From contig JAPOOX010000022.1 in the NCBI GenBank assembly GCA_026713185.1, positions 1 to 56,060 on the forward strand: a stretch of DNA of 56,060 nucleotides, in the 5' to 3' direction. The first letter of the stretch is position 1. Every line of letters begins with the position of its first letter. The stretch is from Gammaproteobacteria bacterium. GTDB lineage: Bacteria; Pseudomonadota; Gammaproteobacteria; Pseudomonadales; Azotimanducaceae. The notes beneath the pieces are model-generated. The model saw only the letters and a list, made by a program, of their open reading frames with translations. It had not been told where the DNA came from and searched no databases. A program made the position numbers and the translations under genes. Positions 1 through 9,474 of this stretch are shown here, piece after piece.

Positions 1-34
1 CCAAATCAATACCTACTCGTTTAATATCAGTCAT
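1..34 (-). CDS. IS110-like transposase, N-terminal fragment running off the window
   Basis: Only 11 codons are visible on the minus strand, starting with ATG at 34-32 and reading MTDIKRVGIDL before the window edge. This matches the typical N-terminus of IS110-family (DEDD) transposases, where an I-x-R-V-G-I-D-[LI]-A-K segment carries the first catalytic Asp. A purine-rich ribosome binding site (ACGGAGCG) lies a few bases upstream on the same strand. The neighbouring repeat ends at 115-178 fit an insertion-prone spot. The call rests on a very short stretch, so it is tentative. The same opening could belong to another RNase H-fold protein. Confidence 0.5.
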   Translation of the reverse strand, partial: MTDIKRVGIDL

Positions 35-114
35 GGTTCGCTCCGTGTTATTGAAAGAAACGCTTATTCTGGCCTACGAGGCCGTGCGAATGAAGCGGGG
101 CGGACCATTCCATC

Positions 115-178
115 AAATGAACACCCCAAAGCCATCTGCTGATTGTCGGATAATGATCACCCCAAAGCCATCTGCTGT
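115..178. repeat. Two tandem right-end fragments of the dispersed 147-bp palindromic element
   Basis: The 16-base arm CCCCAAAGCCATCTGC occurs at 124-139 and again at 160-175, a 36-bp period. The first copy is preceded by AAATGAACA, as in the full copy at 24879-25025, and is followed by TTGTCGGATA, which also follows that copy. The left arm and core of the element are absent here, so these are partial ends. They lie between the transposase fragment and glnE. Confidence 0.8.
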
Positions 179-329
179 GGTGGGTAATGACGTTGCAACG
201 ATTGGTACAGCCGTTAAACTGTGTTCATGAACAAGGCAGACCGACCAGAGAATTGGATTGACTGGCGCTGATGCCCAAATTCTGCCAGGAACCTGCTGTC
301 AATGCCGGTCTGTACTGAGGTAACGGAGC

Positions 330-3167
330 ATGCTGATCCAACCTGACATTGCAGCTGATGTACAGGCAATACCTGGGGACTTGCCGGAAGCGGCTGAATT
401 GATTCGGGTCTGCCATTTGAGTGAATATGTTCACCACTCGATCAAACAATACCCTGGGTTGATTGGCGACCTGTTTGCCGGGGATACCCCCGGTAATACT
501 CTGCCGGAGGATTGGTACCGCATAACACTGTATCCCTTACTTGATGAAGATCTTGAAGTAGACAACCTCAAGAAAAAGCTGCGTGAATTCAGACGCCGGG
601 AAATGGTACGAATCATTTTCCGGGATTTTACCCGGCTCAGTAACCTTGAAGAAACCACCCGTGACCTGTCCCTGCTGGCAGAGGCCTGTATTCATGTTGC
701 TCTGGAATATCACTACAGGAAGAACATCGAATGCTATGGAGAACCCAAATCTGAAGATGGCGTTTGTCAGCAAATGTGTGTATTGGCACTGGGTAAATTG
801 GGGGGACAGGAACTCAATCTTTCTTCTGACATTGATCTGGTTTTTCTATACGGCGAACCGGGATATACCACTGGCTCCAGGAAAATCAGCAATCAGGAAT
901 TCTTCCTCAGAACTGCCAGGAAATTTATTGACACTCTGGCAGAAATCACTGTTGATGGATTTGTGTTCCGGGTCGATATGCGATTGCGGCCATTCGGAGA
1001 GAGCGGTGCGTTGATCCAGTCCTGGTCAGTGATGGAGGAATATTATCTGAAGCATGGCCGTGAATGGGAAAGATACGCTTTTGTCAAAGCCAGGGCCGTG
1101 GCCGGAGATATCGGCCTGGGAGAGAGATTTCTGACCTGGTTGTCACCTTTTGTTTACCGGCGGTATCTGGACTTTGGCACAATTGAATCCTTGCGGGATA
1201 TGAAAAGTCTGATCGAACGCCAGGTAGAGTCCAAATCGTTACACAATGATCTGAAATTGGGTCCGGGTGGTATCAGAGAAGTAGAATTTATTGCTCAGGC
1301 TCATCAGCTCGTCTGGGGTGGCACGAACGAAAAACTGCAAGAGCGTCGACTGTTGAACGCCCTGCAATTGATGTTGGAGGAACATCTGTTGCCGGCACAG
1401 GACATAGCGTTATTGAAGGCCGCCTATGTCTTCCTCAGAAACAGCGAACATGCCATACAGGGGAAAAATGACAAGCAGACACAGTTGCTGCCGAAAAATG
1501 AAATTTCAAGGCAACTTCTGGCCGAAGTCATGGGATTTGCTGACTTTGATGCCTACCATCAGGTACTGACACAGCACCGTAACAATGTCAGAGAGTGTTT
1601 TGACCGACTTGTGGGCTCCAGTGCGGCAGAACAGGAATTGTTGCTGGAAGGAGATATTTTCTGGGCAGCAATATGGCGGGACCCTTGTGCTGAGGTATCC
1701 ATAGACTTGCTGTCACAACATGGATTTCAGAACAGCAATGTTGTTGCCCGGCGCCTGCTGGAGTTCTCCTCGACAATGCTCTCCCGTGAACTTGAAGATG
1801 TCGTACAGGATCGTATGGACCATCTGATGCCGATACTCCTGAGTGTGGTATCCCACCAGAGTAATCCGGATGAAACCCTGAATCGCGTGATACCCATTAT
1901 TGAGGCAATTGAGCGTCGGTCCACCTATATTTCATTTTTACTTGAAAATCCGGATGCATTGGAACGTACCGTTGAACTCTGTGCCATGAGTCCATGGATC
2001 GCTGCCAGATTAAGTGAGCATCCCATTCTGCTGTATGAATTGTCTGATCGTAATATCAATAAATTCTCATTTAAAAAAGAAGATTTCAAGGCTGCTCTTG
2101 ATGATCAATTGATGGTGCTGGACCCACTGGATTTTGAATCACAGATGGATACCATGCGGATCTTTAAAAATGGCGCAGTCCTGCGGGTGGCAGTTTGTGA
2201 ATTACTGGACATGTTGCCATTGATGAAAGCATCTGATGCATTGACGGCAATCGCGGAAGTCATATTGCAGAAATCCCTTGATATTGCCTGTCAACACCTG
2301 ACGAACAGACATGGTAATCCGTCATCAAAAAATGTCGACCGGAAGGGCATTCAGTTTGCGATCATTGCATACGGAAAACTGGGTGGCATTGAATTGGCTT
2401 ATGGTTCGGACCTCGATCTGGTGTTTCTCTACGATGCTGATATTCACGGTGAGACCGATGGAGAAAAACCAGTCAACAACAATGTTTTTTTTGTTCGATT
2501 GGCACATCGGATTATTCATATACTGACCAGTTTCACACGATTTGGAATACTGTATGAAGCAGATGTACGTCTGCGGCCCTCAGGGAATCAGGGTCCAATC
2601 GTATCCACGTTTAATGCCTTTGAAAGTTACCAGCAAAATGAAGCCTGGTCCTGGGAGCACCAGGCACTTATTCGTTCCAGAGTGGTGGCAGGTGATCAAA
2701 ACCTCAATACCCGGTATCAGACTATCAGAAACGCAATTCTTGAAAGGCAACGGGATGTCACGTCATTGCGGAAGGATGTGGTGGATATGCGGGAACAGAT
2801 GCGCACCAGTCTGACGAGTGAATCGAAAGATTCCACAGTGCGGCAGTCCCTGCTGTCCAGCTTTGATCTGAAGCATGAAACCGGGGCTATTGTTGATATT
2901 GAATTTATGGTTCAATACGTGGTTCTCGCGTGGGCGCATGAACATCAGGTATTGTCCGTATGGACGGACATGATGCGACTTCTTGATGAAATTCGTGATC
3001 TTGAGTTGCTGAGTGTTGCCGAGGTGGAGTTGTTACAGAACGCCTACCTTGCCTATCGTGCAGTTGTCCATTATCAGTGGCTGGGTGGAGAAATGTCGTC
3101 TTTTGATGAACTGCATCAGTACCGCCAGTCTGTGTATTTACTGTGGCAGCAGAAATTGTTGATCTGA
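330..3167 (+). CDS. glnE: Bifunctional glutamine synthetase adenylyltransferase/adenylyl-removing enzyme
   Basis: GlnE adds AMP to a tyrosine of glutamine synthetase, or removes it by phosphorolysis, under control of PII protein, and so sets ammonia assimilation. The 945-residue product matches the usual length of about 945. Two nucleotidyltransferase domains are visible. The N-terminal one (adenylyl removal) has GGQELNLSSDIDLVF at about residues 160-174. The C-terminal one (adenylylation) has GGIELAYGSDLDLVF at about 685-699. Each has the paired metal-binding aspartates, and each is followed by a conserved R-x-D-x-R-L-R-P segment. The ATG at 330 is preceded by GGTAACGGAG. It is followed by ilvE after a gap of about 135 bp with no obvious signal, the same order as in Pseudomonas. 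Confidence 0.97.
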   Translation: MLIQPDIAADVQAIPGDLPEAAELIRVCHLSEYVHHSIKQYPGLIGDLFAGDTPGNTLPEDWYRITLYPLLDEDLEVDNLKKKLREFRRREMVRIIFRDFTRLSNLEETTRDLSLLAEACIHVALEYHYRKNIECYGEPKSEDGVCQQMCVLALGKLGGQELNLSSDIDLVFLYGEPGYTTGSRKISNQEFFLRTARKFIDTLAEITVDGFVFRVDMRLRPFGESGALIQSWSVMEEYYLKHGREWERYAFVKARAVAGDIGLGERFLTWLSPFVYRRYLDFGTIESLRDMKSLIERQVESKSLHNDLKLGPGGIREVEFIAQAHQLVWGGTNEKLQERRLLNALQLMLEEHLLPAQDIALLKAAYVFLRNSEHAIQGKNDKQTQLLPKNEISRQLLAEVMGFADFDAYHQVLTQHRNNVRECFDRLVGSSAAEQELLLEGDIFWAAIWRDPCAEVSIDLLSQHGFQNSNVVARRLLEFSSTMLSRELEDVVQDRMDHLMPILLSVVSHQSNPDETLNRVIPIIEAIERRSTYISFLLENPDALERTVELCAMSPWIAARLSEHPILLYELSDRNINKFSFKKEDFKAALDDQLMVLDPLDFESQMDTMRIFKNGAVLRVAVCELLDMLPLMKASDALTAIAEVILQKSLDIACQHLTNRHGNPSSKNVDRKGIQFAIIAYGKLGGIELAYGSDLDLVFLYDADIHGETDGEKPVNNNVFFVRLAHRIIHILTSFTRFGILYEADVRLRPSGNQGPIVSTFNAFESYQQNEAWSWEHQALIRSRVVAGDQNLNTRYQTIRNAILERQRDVTSLRKDVVDMREQMRTSLTSESKDSTVRQSLLSSFDLKHETGAIVDIEFMVQYVVLAWAHEHQVLSVWTDMMRLLDEIRDLELLSVAEVELLQNAYLAYRAVVHYQWLGGEMSSFDELHQYRQSVYLLWQQKLLI

Positions 3168-3302
3168 TAAATGGGTCTGCAGGATCTCAAAGCAGGTGTT
3201 TTAACTGGACTGTACTTAAGCAGACTGGACTCACGCGAAATGAATTTTGAGTGAAAGTTGAAGGATCTAGTAATAGCAGTCAGCAGATAATGGGAATGAA
3301 CA

Positions 3303-4232
3303 GTGGTTGAGACATTGGCAGACAGAGACGGGGTTATCTGGTTTAACGGAGAACTGGTACCCTGGAGAGAAGCAAAAGTACATGTGTTGACCCATACACT
3401 GCATTATGGATTCGGTGTTTTTGAAGGAGTCCGTGCTTATGCAACTGACCGCGGTCCTGTAATCTTCCGACTTCGTGATCACACCGACCGGCTGTTTCGG
3501 TCAGCGCACATTCTGGGGTTTCCCATGCCCTGGCAAAAAGAGGAATTGATTGAAGCCCAGGTGAGGGTGGTTAAGAAAAACAACCTCAGGGAAGCCTATA
3601 TCCGGCCCATGTGTTTTTTTGGTTCAGAAGGTATGGGATTGCGTGCCGAAGGTCTGCGTCCCAACTGTATCATCGCGGCATGGGAATGGCCTACGTACAT
3701 TACGCCAGAGGCGCGTATAGAAGGGATCAAGGTCAGGACATCATCGTATACCCGTCATCATGTCAACATTACGATGTGTAAGGCCAAGGCAAACGGTAAC
3801 TACATCAATTCGATGATGGCACTCACAGAAGCCCTGGACAGTGGTTGTGACGAAGCCTTGTTGCTGGACAATGAGGGATACGTGGCAGAAGGCTCTGGCG
3901 AGAATATTTTCCTTGTACAGAAGGGTCAATTGATAACGCCGGAACTGACCTCGTGTCTTGAGGGAATCACCAGATCAACGGTTTTTGATCTGGCAGAGGA
4001 ATTGGGTATTTCGATCACGGAGAGGCGTATTACGCGAGATGAAGTCTACATTGCTGATGAAGCCTTTTTCACAGGTACTGCGGCGGAGGTTCTGCCGATC
4101 AGAGAGCTTGATGGACGAATCATCGGCAGCGGTGGCCGTGGTCCTGTTACTGAAAAACTGCAGTCAATGTATTTTGACCAGGTTATGGGCAGACGTGAAC
4201 AGCATCAGGAGTGGTCTACAGAGGTTAGATAA
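3303..4232 (+). CDS. ilvE: Branched-chain amino acid aminotransferase
   Basis: A PLP-dependent class IV aminotransferase that exchanges the amino group between glutamate and the 2-oxo acids of Val, Leu and Ile, the last step of their synthesis. The 309-residue protein contains the PLP lysine in the segment MCKAKANGNYINS, the substrate-binding LHYGFGVFEGVRAY near residue 35, and the cofactor-phosphate region AEGSGENIF. Translation probably starts at GTG 3303. The following gene waaF starts 26 bp after the stop, so ilvE may be cotranscribed with the LPS core genes, as its position next to them in Pseudomonas also suggests. The enzyme class is certain. A related D-amino acid aminotransferase is unlikely given the full-length IlvE signature. 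Confidence 0.95.
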   Translation: MVETLADRDGVIWFNGELVPWREAKVHVLTHTLHYGFGVFEGVRAYATDRGPVIFRLRDHTDRLFRSAHILGFPMPWQKEELIEAQVRVVKKNNLREAYIRPMCFFGSEGMGLRAEGLRPNCIIAAWEWPTYITPEARIEGIKVRTSSYTRHHVNITMCKAKANGNYINSMMALTEALDSGCDEALLLDNEGYVAEGSGENIFLVQKGQLITPELTSCLEGITRSTVFDLAEELGISITERRITRDEVYIADEAFFTGTAAEVLPIRELDGRIIGSGGRGPVTEKLQSMYFDQVMGRREQHQEWSTEVR

Positions 4233-4258
4233 CCGGGACTTTACACTCGAGAAGTACC

Positions 4259-5281
4259 ATGTCTGAGCAACGAGTACTGGTTGTCAGTCCGTCCTGGGTA
4301 GGTGACATGGTGATGTCACAGACCCTCTACTCACTGCTGAAGAGCAGAAATCCTGAAGTCATTATCGACGTTATGGCGCCATCTGCCTCAAAACCCCTGG
4401 TATCACGCATGTCCGACATTCACCAGGCGGTATTGTTCGATGTTGATCATGGCGATGTCATGTTGGGTTACAGGTACGGTTTTGCCAAATCCCTGCGTGA
4501 CAACCACTATGATCGTGCGATCGTGTTACCCAATTCCATGAAATCCGCACTGGTCCCATTCTTTGCACATATTCCCCAAAGGACAGGATATCGGGGTGAG
4601 ATGCGTTATTTTCTGCTCAATGATATGCGGCGGCTGGACAGGAAAAAACATCCGCGTCTGATCGACCGGTTCATGGTTCTGGGTCTGGATGCGAAAGACA
4701 AGGTATTACCCGAGTATGTCTCACCTCGATTGACAATTGATCCTGAGAATCAACTGGAGTGTATCAGGCAATTTGAACTCGATACGTCGGTACCGGTTCT
4801 GGGGTTATGCCCCGGTGCTGAATTTGGTGATGCCAAACGATGGCCGGCCCGGCACTTTGCCAGACTGTTGGATGCCGCGGTATCCATGGATATGCAGGTC
4901 TGGCTGTTCGGCTCGGCCAGGGATCGGAAAATCACCAGGGAGATCATTGAACTTTCCGCAGCATCGAGTCGGGAGAAATGCCATAATCTGGCCGGCAGAA
5001 CGACACTGCTGGATGCAATCGACCTGCTGAGTCTCTGCCAGCGGGTCGTCACCAACGATTCTGGACTGATGCACATAGCTGCTGCTGTAGGGTGCCGAAT
5101 CCTGGTTATTTATGGCTCTACTTCACCGGATTTCACACCGCCACTGTCAGATTGCGCGGAGATCATTAAAACCGATATTCATTGCAGCCCGTGTTTTCAA
5201 CGTGAATGCCCCCTTGGCCATAAGAACTGCCTGAACCAGTTACTGCCGGAAAAGGTGATTGCCATGCTGGAATCAGAGTGA
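4259..5281 (+). CDS. waaF: ADP-heptose--LPS heptosyltransferase II
   Basis: A GT9-family enzyme that adds the second L-glycero-D-manno-heptose to the LPS inner core at the cytoplasmic face of the inner membrane. The 340-residue protein opens with the WaaF signature VVSPSWVGDMVMSQ. Its C-terminal nucleotide-sugar site has VTNDSGLMHIAAA and the family segment YGSTSPDFTPP. It ends with cysteine-rich CSPCFQRECPLGHKNC, common in WaaF. The ATG at 4259 overlaps nothing. The stop overlaps the GTG start of waaC by four bases, so the two are translationally coupled. Heptosyltransferase II is preferred over I because the next gene carries the WaaC signature. Confidence 0.95.
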   Translation: MSEQRVLVVSPSWVGDMVMSQTLYSLLKSRNPEVIIDVMAPSASKPLVSRMSDIHQAVLFDVDHGDVMLGYRYGFAKSLRDNHYDRAIVLPNSMKSALVPFFAHIPQRTGYRGEMRYFLLNDMRRLDRKKHPRLIDRFMVLGLDAKDKVLPEYVSPRLTIDPENQLECIRQFELDTSVPVLGLCPGAEFGDAKRWPARHFARLLDAAVSMDMQVWLFGSARDRKITREIIELSAASSREKCHNLAGRTTLLDAIDLLSLCQRVVTNDSGLMHIAAAVGCRILVIYGSTSPDFTPPLSDCAEIIKTDIHCSPCFQRECPLGHKNCLNQLLPEKVIAMLESE

Positions 5282-6312
5282 AACTACTGGTCGTCAAGAC
5301 ATCTTCTCTGGGTGATGTCATCCACACCCTGCCGGCTGTTACGGAGGTGCGGCAACATTTTCCGGACGCTGTTATCGACTGGGTAGTGGAAGAGGCGTTT
5401 GTCGATATTCCCGCCCTGCATCCCGCAGTGTCCCGGATAATCCCCGTTGCCATACGGCGCTGGAGACAGGATTGGTTGGGGTCGTTCCGGTCGGATGAAA
5501 TTAAAACTTTCCTGCGTTCACTGCAGGAGGAAACCTATGATCTGGTAATAGACGCACAGGGTTTAATCAAGAGTGCACTGATCACACGTCTGGCACACGG
5601 TGAACGATGTGGATTTGATGCAGGTTCAAGCCGGGAAAGTCTGGCAAGTCTGCTATACGATCGCCGGATTTCCGTAATGAAGAATCAACATGCCATAGAC
5701 CGGGTGCGCGCTTTATTTTCCGGTATTCTGGGATATAAAGTCTCCGGTCCTGATAACTATGCAATTTCCATCAGGCATAACGACCCGGTATCACATCAGG
5801 TGATGTTTCTGCACGGCTCAACCTGGCCATCCAAACTCTGGCCGGAGGAAAACTGGCGTAACCTTGCCAGACTTGCGGACCGGGATGGCTTTAGGGTACT
5901 TCTGCCGGCAGGTAATGAAAAAGAGCGGTCCAGGGCAGAAAGGATTGCATCCACTACCGGGTCTGCGGAGGTTCTCCCTCCAATGGGTTTGAAGGATCTT
6001 GCCCTGCAACTGTCGGCGTGCAGAGGTGCGGTGAGTGTAGACACTGGTCCGGGTCATCTGGCGGCAGCGCTGGATATACCGCTGGTTGCACTCTATGGCC
6101 CAACTGATCCTGCACTGACCGGTATGCGCGGGCGTTACAGGCTGATATCCTCTGGTGATCATTTACCCTGTATTCCATGCAGGAAAAGAATCTGCAAGTT
6201 CTCTGTTAATGATTATTCAAGTAAGATTTATCCCCCTTGTTTTTCTGAGATCACACCTGAGGTCACGTGGCAAACCCTGAGAGTACAAATCGAAAAGGCG
6301 TTCCCGGAATGA
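5278..6312 (+). CDS. waaC: ADP-heptose--LPS heptosyltransferase I
   Basis: A GT9-family enzyme that transfers the first heptose onto Kdo2-lipid A. The 344-residue product begins MKLLVVKTSSLGDVIHTLPA, the classical WaaC opening, and carries LHGSTWPSKLWPEENW plus the C-terminal VDTGPGHLAAALDIPLVALY and YGPTDPALTG segments that bind the ADP-sugar. The start is GTG at 5278, sharing GTGA with the waaF stop. The stop in turn shares ATGA with the WaaG-like gene. It is the second gene of the continuous LPS core operon that runs to about 12900. Confidence 0.95.
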   Translation: MKLLVVKTSSLGDVIHTLPAVTEVRQHFPDAVIDWVVEEAFVDIPALHPAVSRIIPVAIRRWRQDWLGSFRSDEIKTFLRSLQEETYDLVIDAQGLIKSALITRLAHGERCGFDAGSSRESLASLLYDRRISVMKNQHAIDRVRALFSGILGYKVSGPDNYAISIRHNDPVSHQVMFLHGSTWPSKLWPEENWRNLARLADRDGFRVLLPAGNEKERSRAERIASTTGSAEVLPPMGLKDLALQLSACRGAVSVDTGPGHLAAALDIPLVALYGPTDPALTGMRGRYRLISSGDHLPCIPCRKRICKFSVNDYSSKIYPPCFSEITPEVTWQTLRVQIEKAFPE

Positions 6313-8582
6313 AACTGGCATTCTGCCTGTTCAAATATTTTCCGTACGGTGGACTGCAGAGAGACTTCCTGCGTATTGCCCTGGATTGTCAGCGACGAGG
6401 TCACGAAATCCGGGTATACACCCTGATGTGGCAAGGGGAAATTCCCGAAGGTTTTGAGGTAGTCATCGTCCCGGTGAAAGCTTTTACCAATCACACACGA
6501 TATGAGCGATTCACCCAATGGGTTGAGGATGCACTGCGTCGGGACAGGGTGGACGGCGTCATTGGCATCAACAAAATGCCGGGACTGGATGTCTATTTTG
6601 CAGCAGATTCCTGTTATGAAGAAAAAGCCCAGACCCAGCGCAACTGGTTGTATCGTCAATTACCCCGATACCGGCACTTCGCCAAGTATGAAAAGTCCAT
6701 CTTTACCAACGACAGCAAAACAGAGATCCTGATGATTTCCAAGACCCAGCAGGCATTCTTTGAAAAGCATTACGGTACGTTGAAAGAACGAATGCATTTC
6801 CTGCCGCCCGGTATAGACAGTGACCGTATCGCACCAGACAACGTTGAAGAAATTCGTAAGGAGATGCGAGCCAAACTCGGGTTGGCTGATGATGAATACA
6901 TGCTCCTCACAGTGGGTTCAGGTTTTATCAAGAAAGGACTTAGACGCGCTCTTTATGCACTGTATTCCCTGCCAAAAGATATACGACGTAAAACCCGTTA
7001 CTTTGTGATTGGAGAAGACAATCCGGCGCCATTCAAGCGTTTGATTCTATGGCTGGGGATACACAGAAACGTCACCATTTTTTCCGGCCGTGACGATATT
7101 CCGCAGTTCCTCTTTGCCGCAGACTTGTTGTTGCATCCCGCACTGGATGAAAATGCCGGGATTATCCTGCTGGAATCAGCAGTTGCAGGACTACCGGTAC
7201 TGGTGACGGACAACTGCGGTTTTGCCCACTATATTGAAGAATCGGATATGGGTCGTCTTGTAGAGAGCCCATTTGAGCAGAGCAGACTCAATACCATGTT
7301 ACTTGAGATGTTGCCCAGCACCCGTCGCAGGGAGTGGCGGGAAAAGGGCCGGTGTTTTGCCGGGAATGAAATTATCTACAAGCTGCCAGGGGTGGCGTCC
7401 AGGATTATTGAACAGGTTATAAAAAGCCGTAGTAAGGCAGTTGGTCATCAGGGTTCTCTTGTTTTTTCGATGTTCAAGTATTTTCCGTTTGGAGGCTTGC
7501 AACGTGACTTTTTGCAAATTGCCCTTGAGTGTCAGAGGCGGGGGTACAGCATCAGAGTCTATACCCTGTCCTGGAAAGGCGAGGTACCACTGGGATTCGA
7601 TGTGGTCATCGTTCCGGTCAATGCGATTACCAATCACAGTCGCTATCAGAAATTCCATGAATGGGTAGAGAAACATCTGGCCCGATTTCCGGCCGACAGA
7701 CTCATCGGCTTCAACAAGATGCCTGGTCTGGATATCTACTATGCGGCAGATTCCTGTTACGAAGACAAAGCACGTACACAACGCCAGCGGCTCTATCGAT
7801 CAATTCCGCGATACAAATATTTCTCCCGGTTTGAAAAGGCGGTGTTTGACGAAAGTGCCCGGACTGAAATACTGATGATTTCCGAAGTACAGATACCGTT
7901 GTTTATGAAGTACTACGGGACATCTGAATCCAGGTTTCATTTATTGCCGCCAGGCATTGCCAGGGACAGAAGGGTGCCACCGAATGCGGCAGCCACCCGG
8001 CATGGTTTGCGGCATGAATTCAACATTGGAGAAGATGAGTTCTTCCTGTTAATGGTCGGCTCCGGATTTAAAACAAAGGGTCTGGACCGGGTTTTGTCAG
8101 GTATGGCTTCTTTGCCGGAACCTATCAGAAGCAAAACCCGCCTGATTGCAATTGGAGAGGACAAGTCCGCCTACTTTAACCGTCTTGCTTACCGGCTGAA
8201 ACTGGACCAGCAGGTTATTATACTGGGAGGCCGAAATGATATTCCCCGGTTTTTGCTGGGTGCAGACTTGCTGGTACATCCCGCTTATGTAGAAAACGGC
8301 GGTATTGTGCTGCTGGAAGCGATTGTTGCCGGATTACCGGTACTGGCCACTGATGTTTGTGGTTATGCCCACTATATCGAGGAATCCGGAGCGGGAATGC
8401 TGGTGCCTTCTCCTTATTCACAGACGACATTCGATGAACTACTGTTGCAAATGATCATGTCCGAGGATCAGCAGACATGGCAAGAGAATGGACTGGCATT
8501 TGCGGAAAACGCTGATATTTACAGTATGCCTCAAAGGGCGGCTGATTATATTTGTAGTTCAGTTTCATCCAGGCCTCTCTAG
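6309..8582 (+). CDS. waaG: Tandem-fused WaaG-like LPS core glycosyltransferase (two GT4 modules)
   Basis: WaaG adds the first hexose to heptose II of the LPS core. It is normally a single GT4 protein of about 374 residues. This ORF encodes 757 residues holding two complete copies in one frame: module 1 at about residues 1-378 and module 2 at about 383-757. Both open with FKYFP(Y/F)GGLQRDFL and both contain NKMPGLD(V/I)Y, AADSCYE and the LLPPGI segment. Both also keep the GT4 E-x7-E donor motif (ENAGIILLE and ENGGIVLLE). By hand, 51 of the first 72 aligned residues are identical. I chose ATG 6309 because it overlaps the waaC stop as ATGA; upstream codons lie inside waaC. Either both modules act (two sequential hexoses) or one is a partner domain. 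That part is inference. Confidence 0.93.
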   Translation: MKLAFCLFKYFPYGGLQRDFLRIALDCQRRGHEIRVYTLMWQGEIPEGFEVVIVPVKAFTNHTRYERFTQWVEDALRRDRVDGVIGINKMPGLDVYFAADSCYEEKAQTQRNWLYRQLPRYRHFAKYEKSIFTNDSKTEILMISKTQQAFFEKHYGTLKERMHFLPPGIDSDRIAPDNVEEIRKEMRAKLGLADDEYMLLTVGSGFIKKGLRRALYALYSLPKDIRRKTRYFVIGEDNPAPFKRLILWLGIHRNVTIFSGRDDIPQFLFAADLLLHPALDENAGIILLESAVAGLPVLVTDNCGFAHYIEESDMGRLVESPFEQSRLNTMLLEMLPSTRRREWREKGRCFAGNEIIYKLPGVASRIIEQVIKSRSKAVGHQGSLVFSMFKYFPFGGLQRDFLQIALECQRRGYSIRVYTLSWKGEVPLGFDVVIVPVNAITNHSRYQKFHEWVEKHLARFPADRLIGFNKMPGLDIYYAADSCYEDKARTQRQRLYRSIPRYKYFSRFEKAVFDESARTEILMISEVQIPLFMKYYGTSESRFHLLPPGIARDRRVPPNAAATRHGLRHEFNIGEDEFFLLMVGSGFKTKGLDRVLSGMASLPEPIRSKTRLIAIGEDKSAYFNRLAYRLKLDQQVIILGGRNDIPRFLLGADLLVHPAYVENGGIVLLEAIVAGLPVLATDVCGYAHYIEESGAGMLVPSPYSQTTFDELLLQMIMSEDQQTWQENGLAFAENADIYSMPQRAADYICSSVSSRPL

Positions 8583-8589
8583 TCCTCTA

Positions 8590-9474
8590 ATGTATAAGGT
8601 GGAATACATTGATCGTGAATTGATGCATCTGTTTGAAGAGGGTCATTTGTTTGAGCAGGTGTCGCGGATGAAAGGCCAGGAATTCAGGTCCCTGGAAAAT
8701 CGCAGGACGGTGCTCGTAGAAAGCGGTGGGCAGCGTTATTTCACCAAGACACATTTTGGCGTTGGTTGGAAGGAAATCTTCAAGAATCTATGCCAGCTGC
8801 GTATGCCGATTCTTGGGGCTGAAAATGAATTCAAGGCTCTCAATGCCTTGCAGGAAATCGGTGTTGATTCCCTGCAACCGGTTGCCTATAGCAGTAAAGG
8901 CCGGAACCCTGCACAACGAAAATCATGTATCGTTACACGTGCACTGGAGAATTCCATCAGTCTGGAGGACCTGTTCGAAGGTCGTCTACTGACGGTCCGG
9001 CAGAAACGTATTCTGATCCCGAAACTGGCAAAGATTGCCCAACGGATCCATAGTAACGGGATCAATCACCGGGACTTTTATCTGTGCCACTTCCTGGTGG
9101 ACAAATCCCCTTTTTTGAACGAAGAGCTGCATGAACAGTCAAACGGGAATCCGGTCAAAGAATTGTTTGACGCATCAGAAGAGTTGATAAGGCCATTCCT
9201 GATAGATCTTCATCGTGCCCAGATCAGGAAGAGTACTCCATGGCGATGGCGGGTAAAGGATATAGGTGGACTTTTCTTTTCAGGTTTTGACTATGATCTC
9301 ACCCGAAGAGATGTGTTCCGGTTTATGATCCACTACAGTGGCAAACCACTGCGAGAGACCCTGGACTCCGATAAGAGGTTTTGGAAGGCCGTTTTCAGCC
9401 GTGCCGAAAAGCTATATCTCCAGAATCAGCGTGTATTACCGGACTGGGTAAAGAAAATGGACTGGCGCCTGTGA
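8590..9474 (+). CDS. waaP: LPS core heptose(I) kinase WaaP
   Basis: WaaP phosphorylates the O-4 position of heptose I, a modification needed for outer-membrane integrity in Pseudomonas. The 294-residue protein has the eukaryotic-like kinase fold. FTKTHFGVGWKEI carries the ATP-binding lysine, and LRMPILGAENEFKAL follows. The catalytic loop is INHRDFYLCHFLVD and the metal-binding segment is LIDLHRAQIRK. These match E. coli WaaP closely. The start at ATG 8590 follows the waaG stop by seven bases without a clear ribosome binding site, suggesting reinitiation. The stop overlaps the GTG of the next kinase gene by four bases. Confidence 0.93.
   Translation: MYKVEYIDRELMHLFEEGHLFEQVSRMKGQEFRSLENRRTVLVESGGQRYFTKTHFGVGWKEIFKNLCQLRMPILGAENEFKALNALQEIGVDSLQPVAYSSKGRNPAQRKSCIVTRALENSISLEDLFEGRLLTVRQKRILIPKLAKIAQRIHSNGINHRDFYLCHFLVDKSPFLNEELHEQSNGNPVKELFDASEELIRPFLIDLHRAQIRKSTPWRWRVKDIGGLFFSGFDYDLTRRDVFRFMIHYSGKPLRETLDSDKRFWKAVFSRAEKLYLQNQRVLPDWVKKMDWRL

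Noticed and set aside
115-178. Two identical 16-base sequences 36 bp apart, superficially like CRISPR repeats
   Set aside because: There are only two units, and the same sequence forms inverted terminal arms of the 147-bp element elsewhere, which CRISPR repeats do not do.
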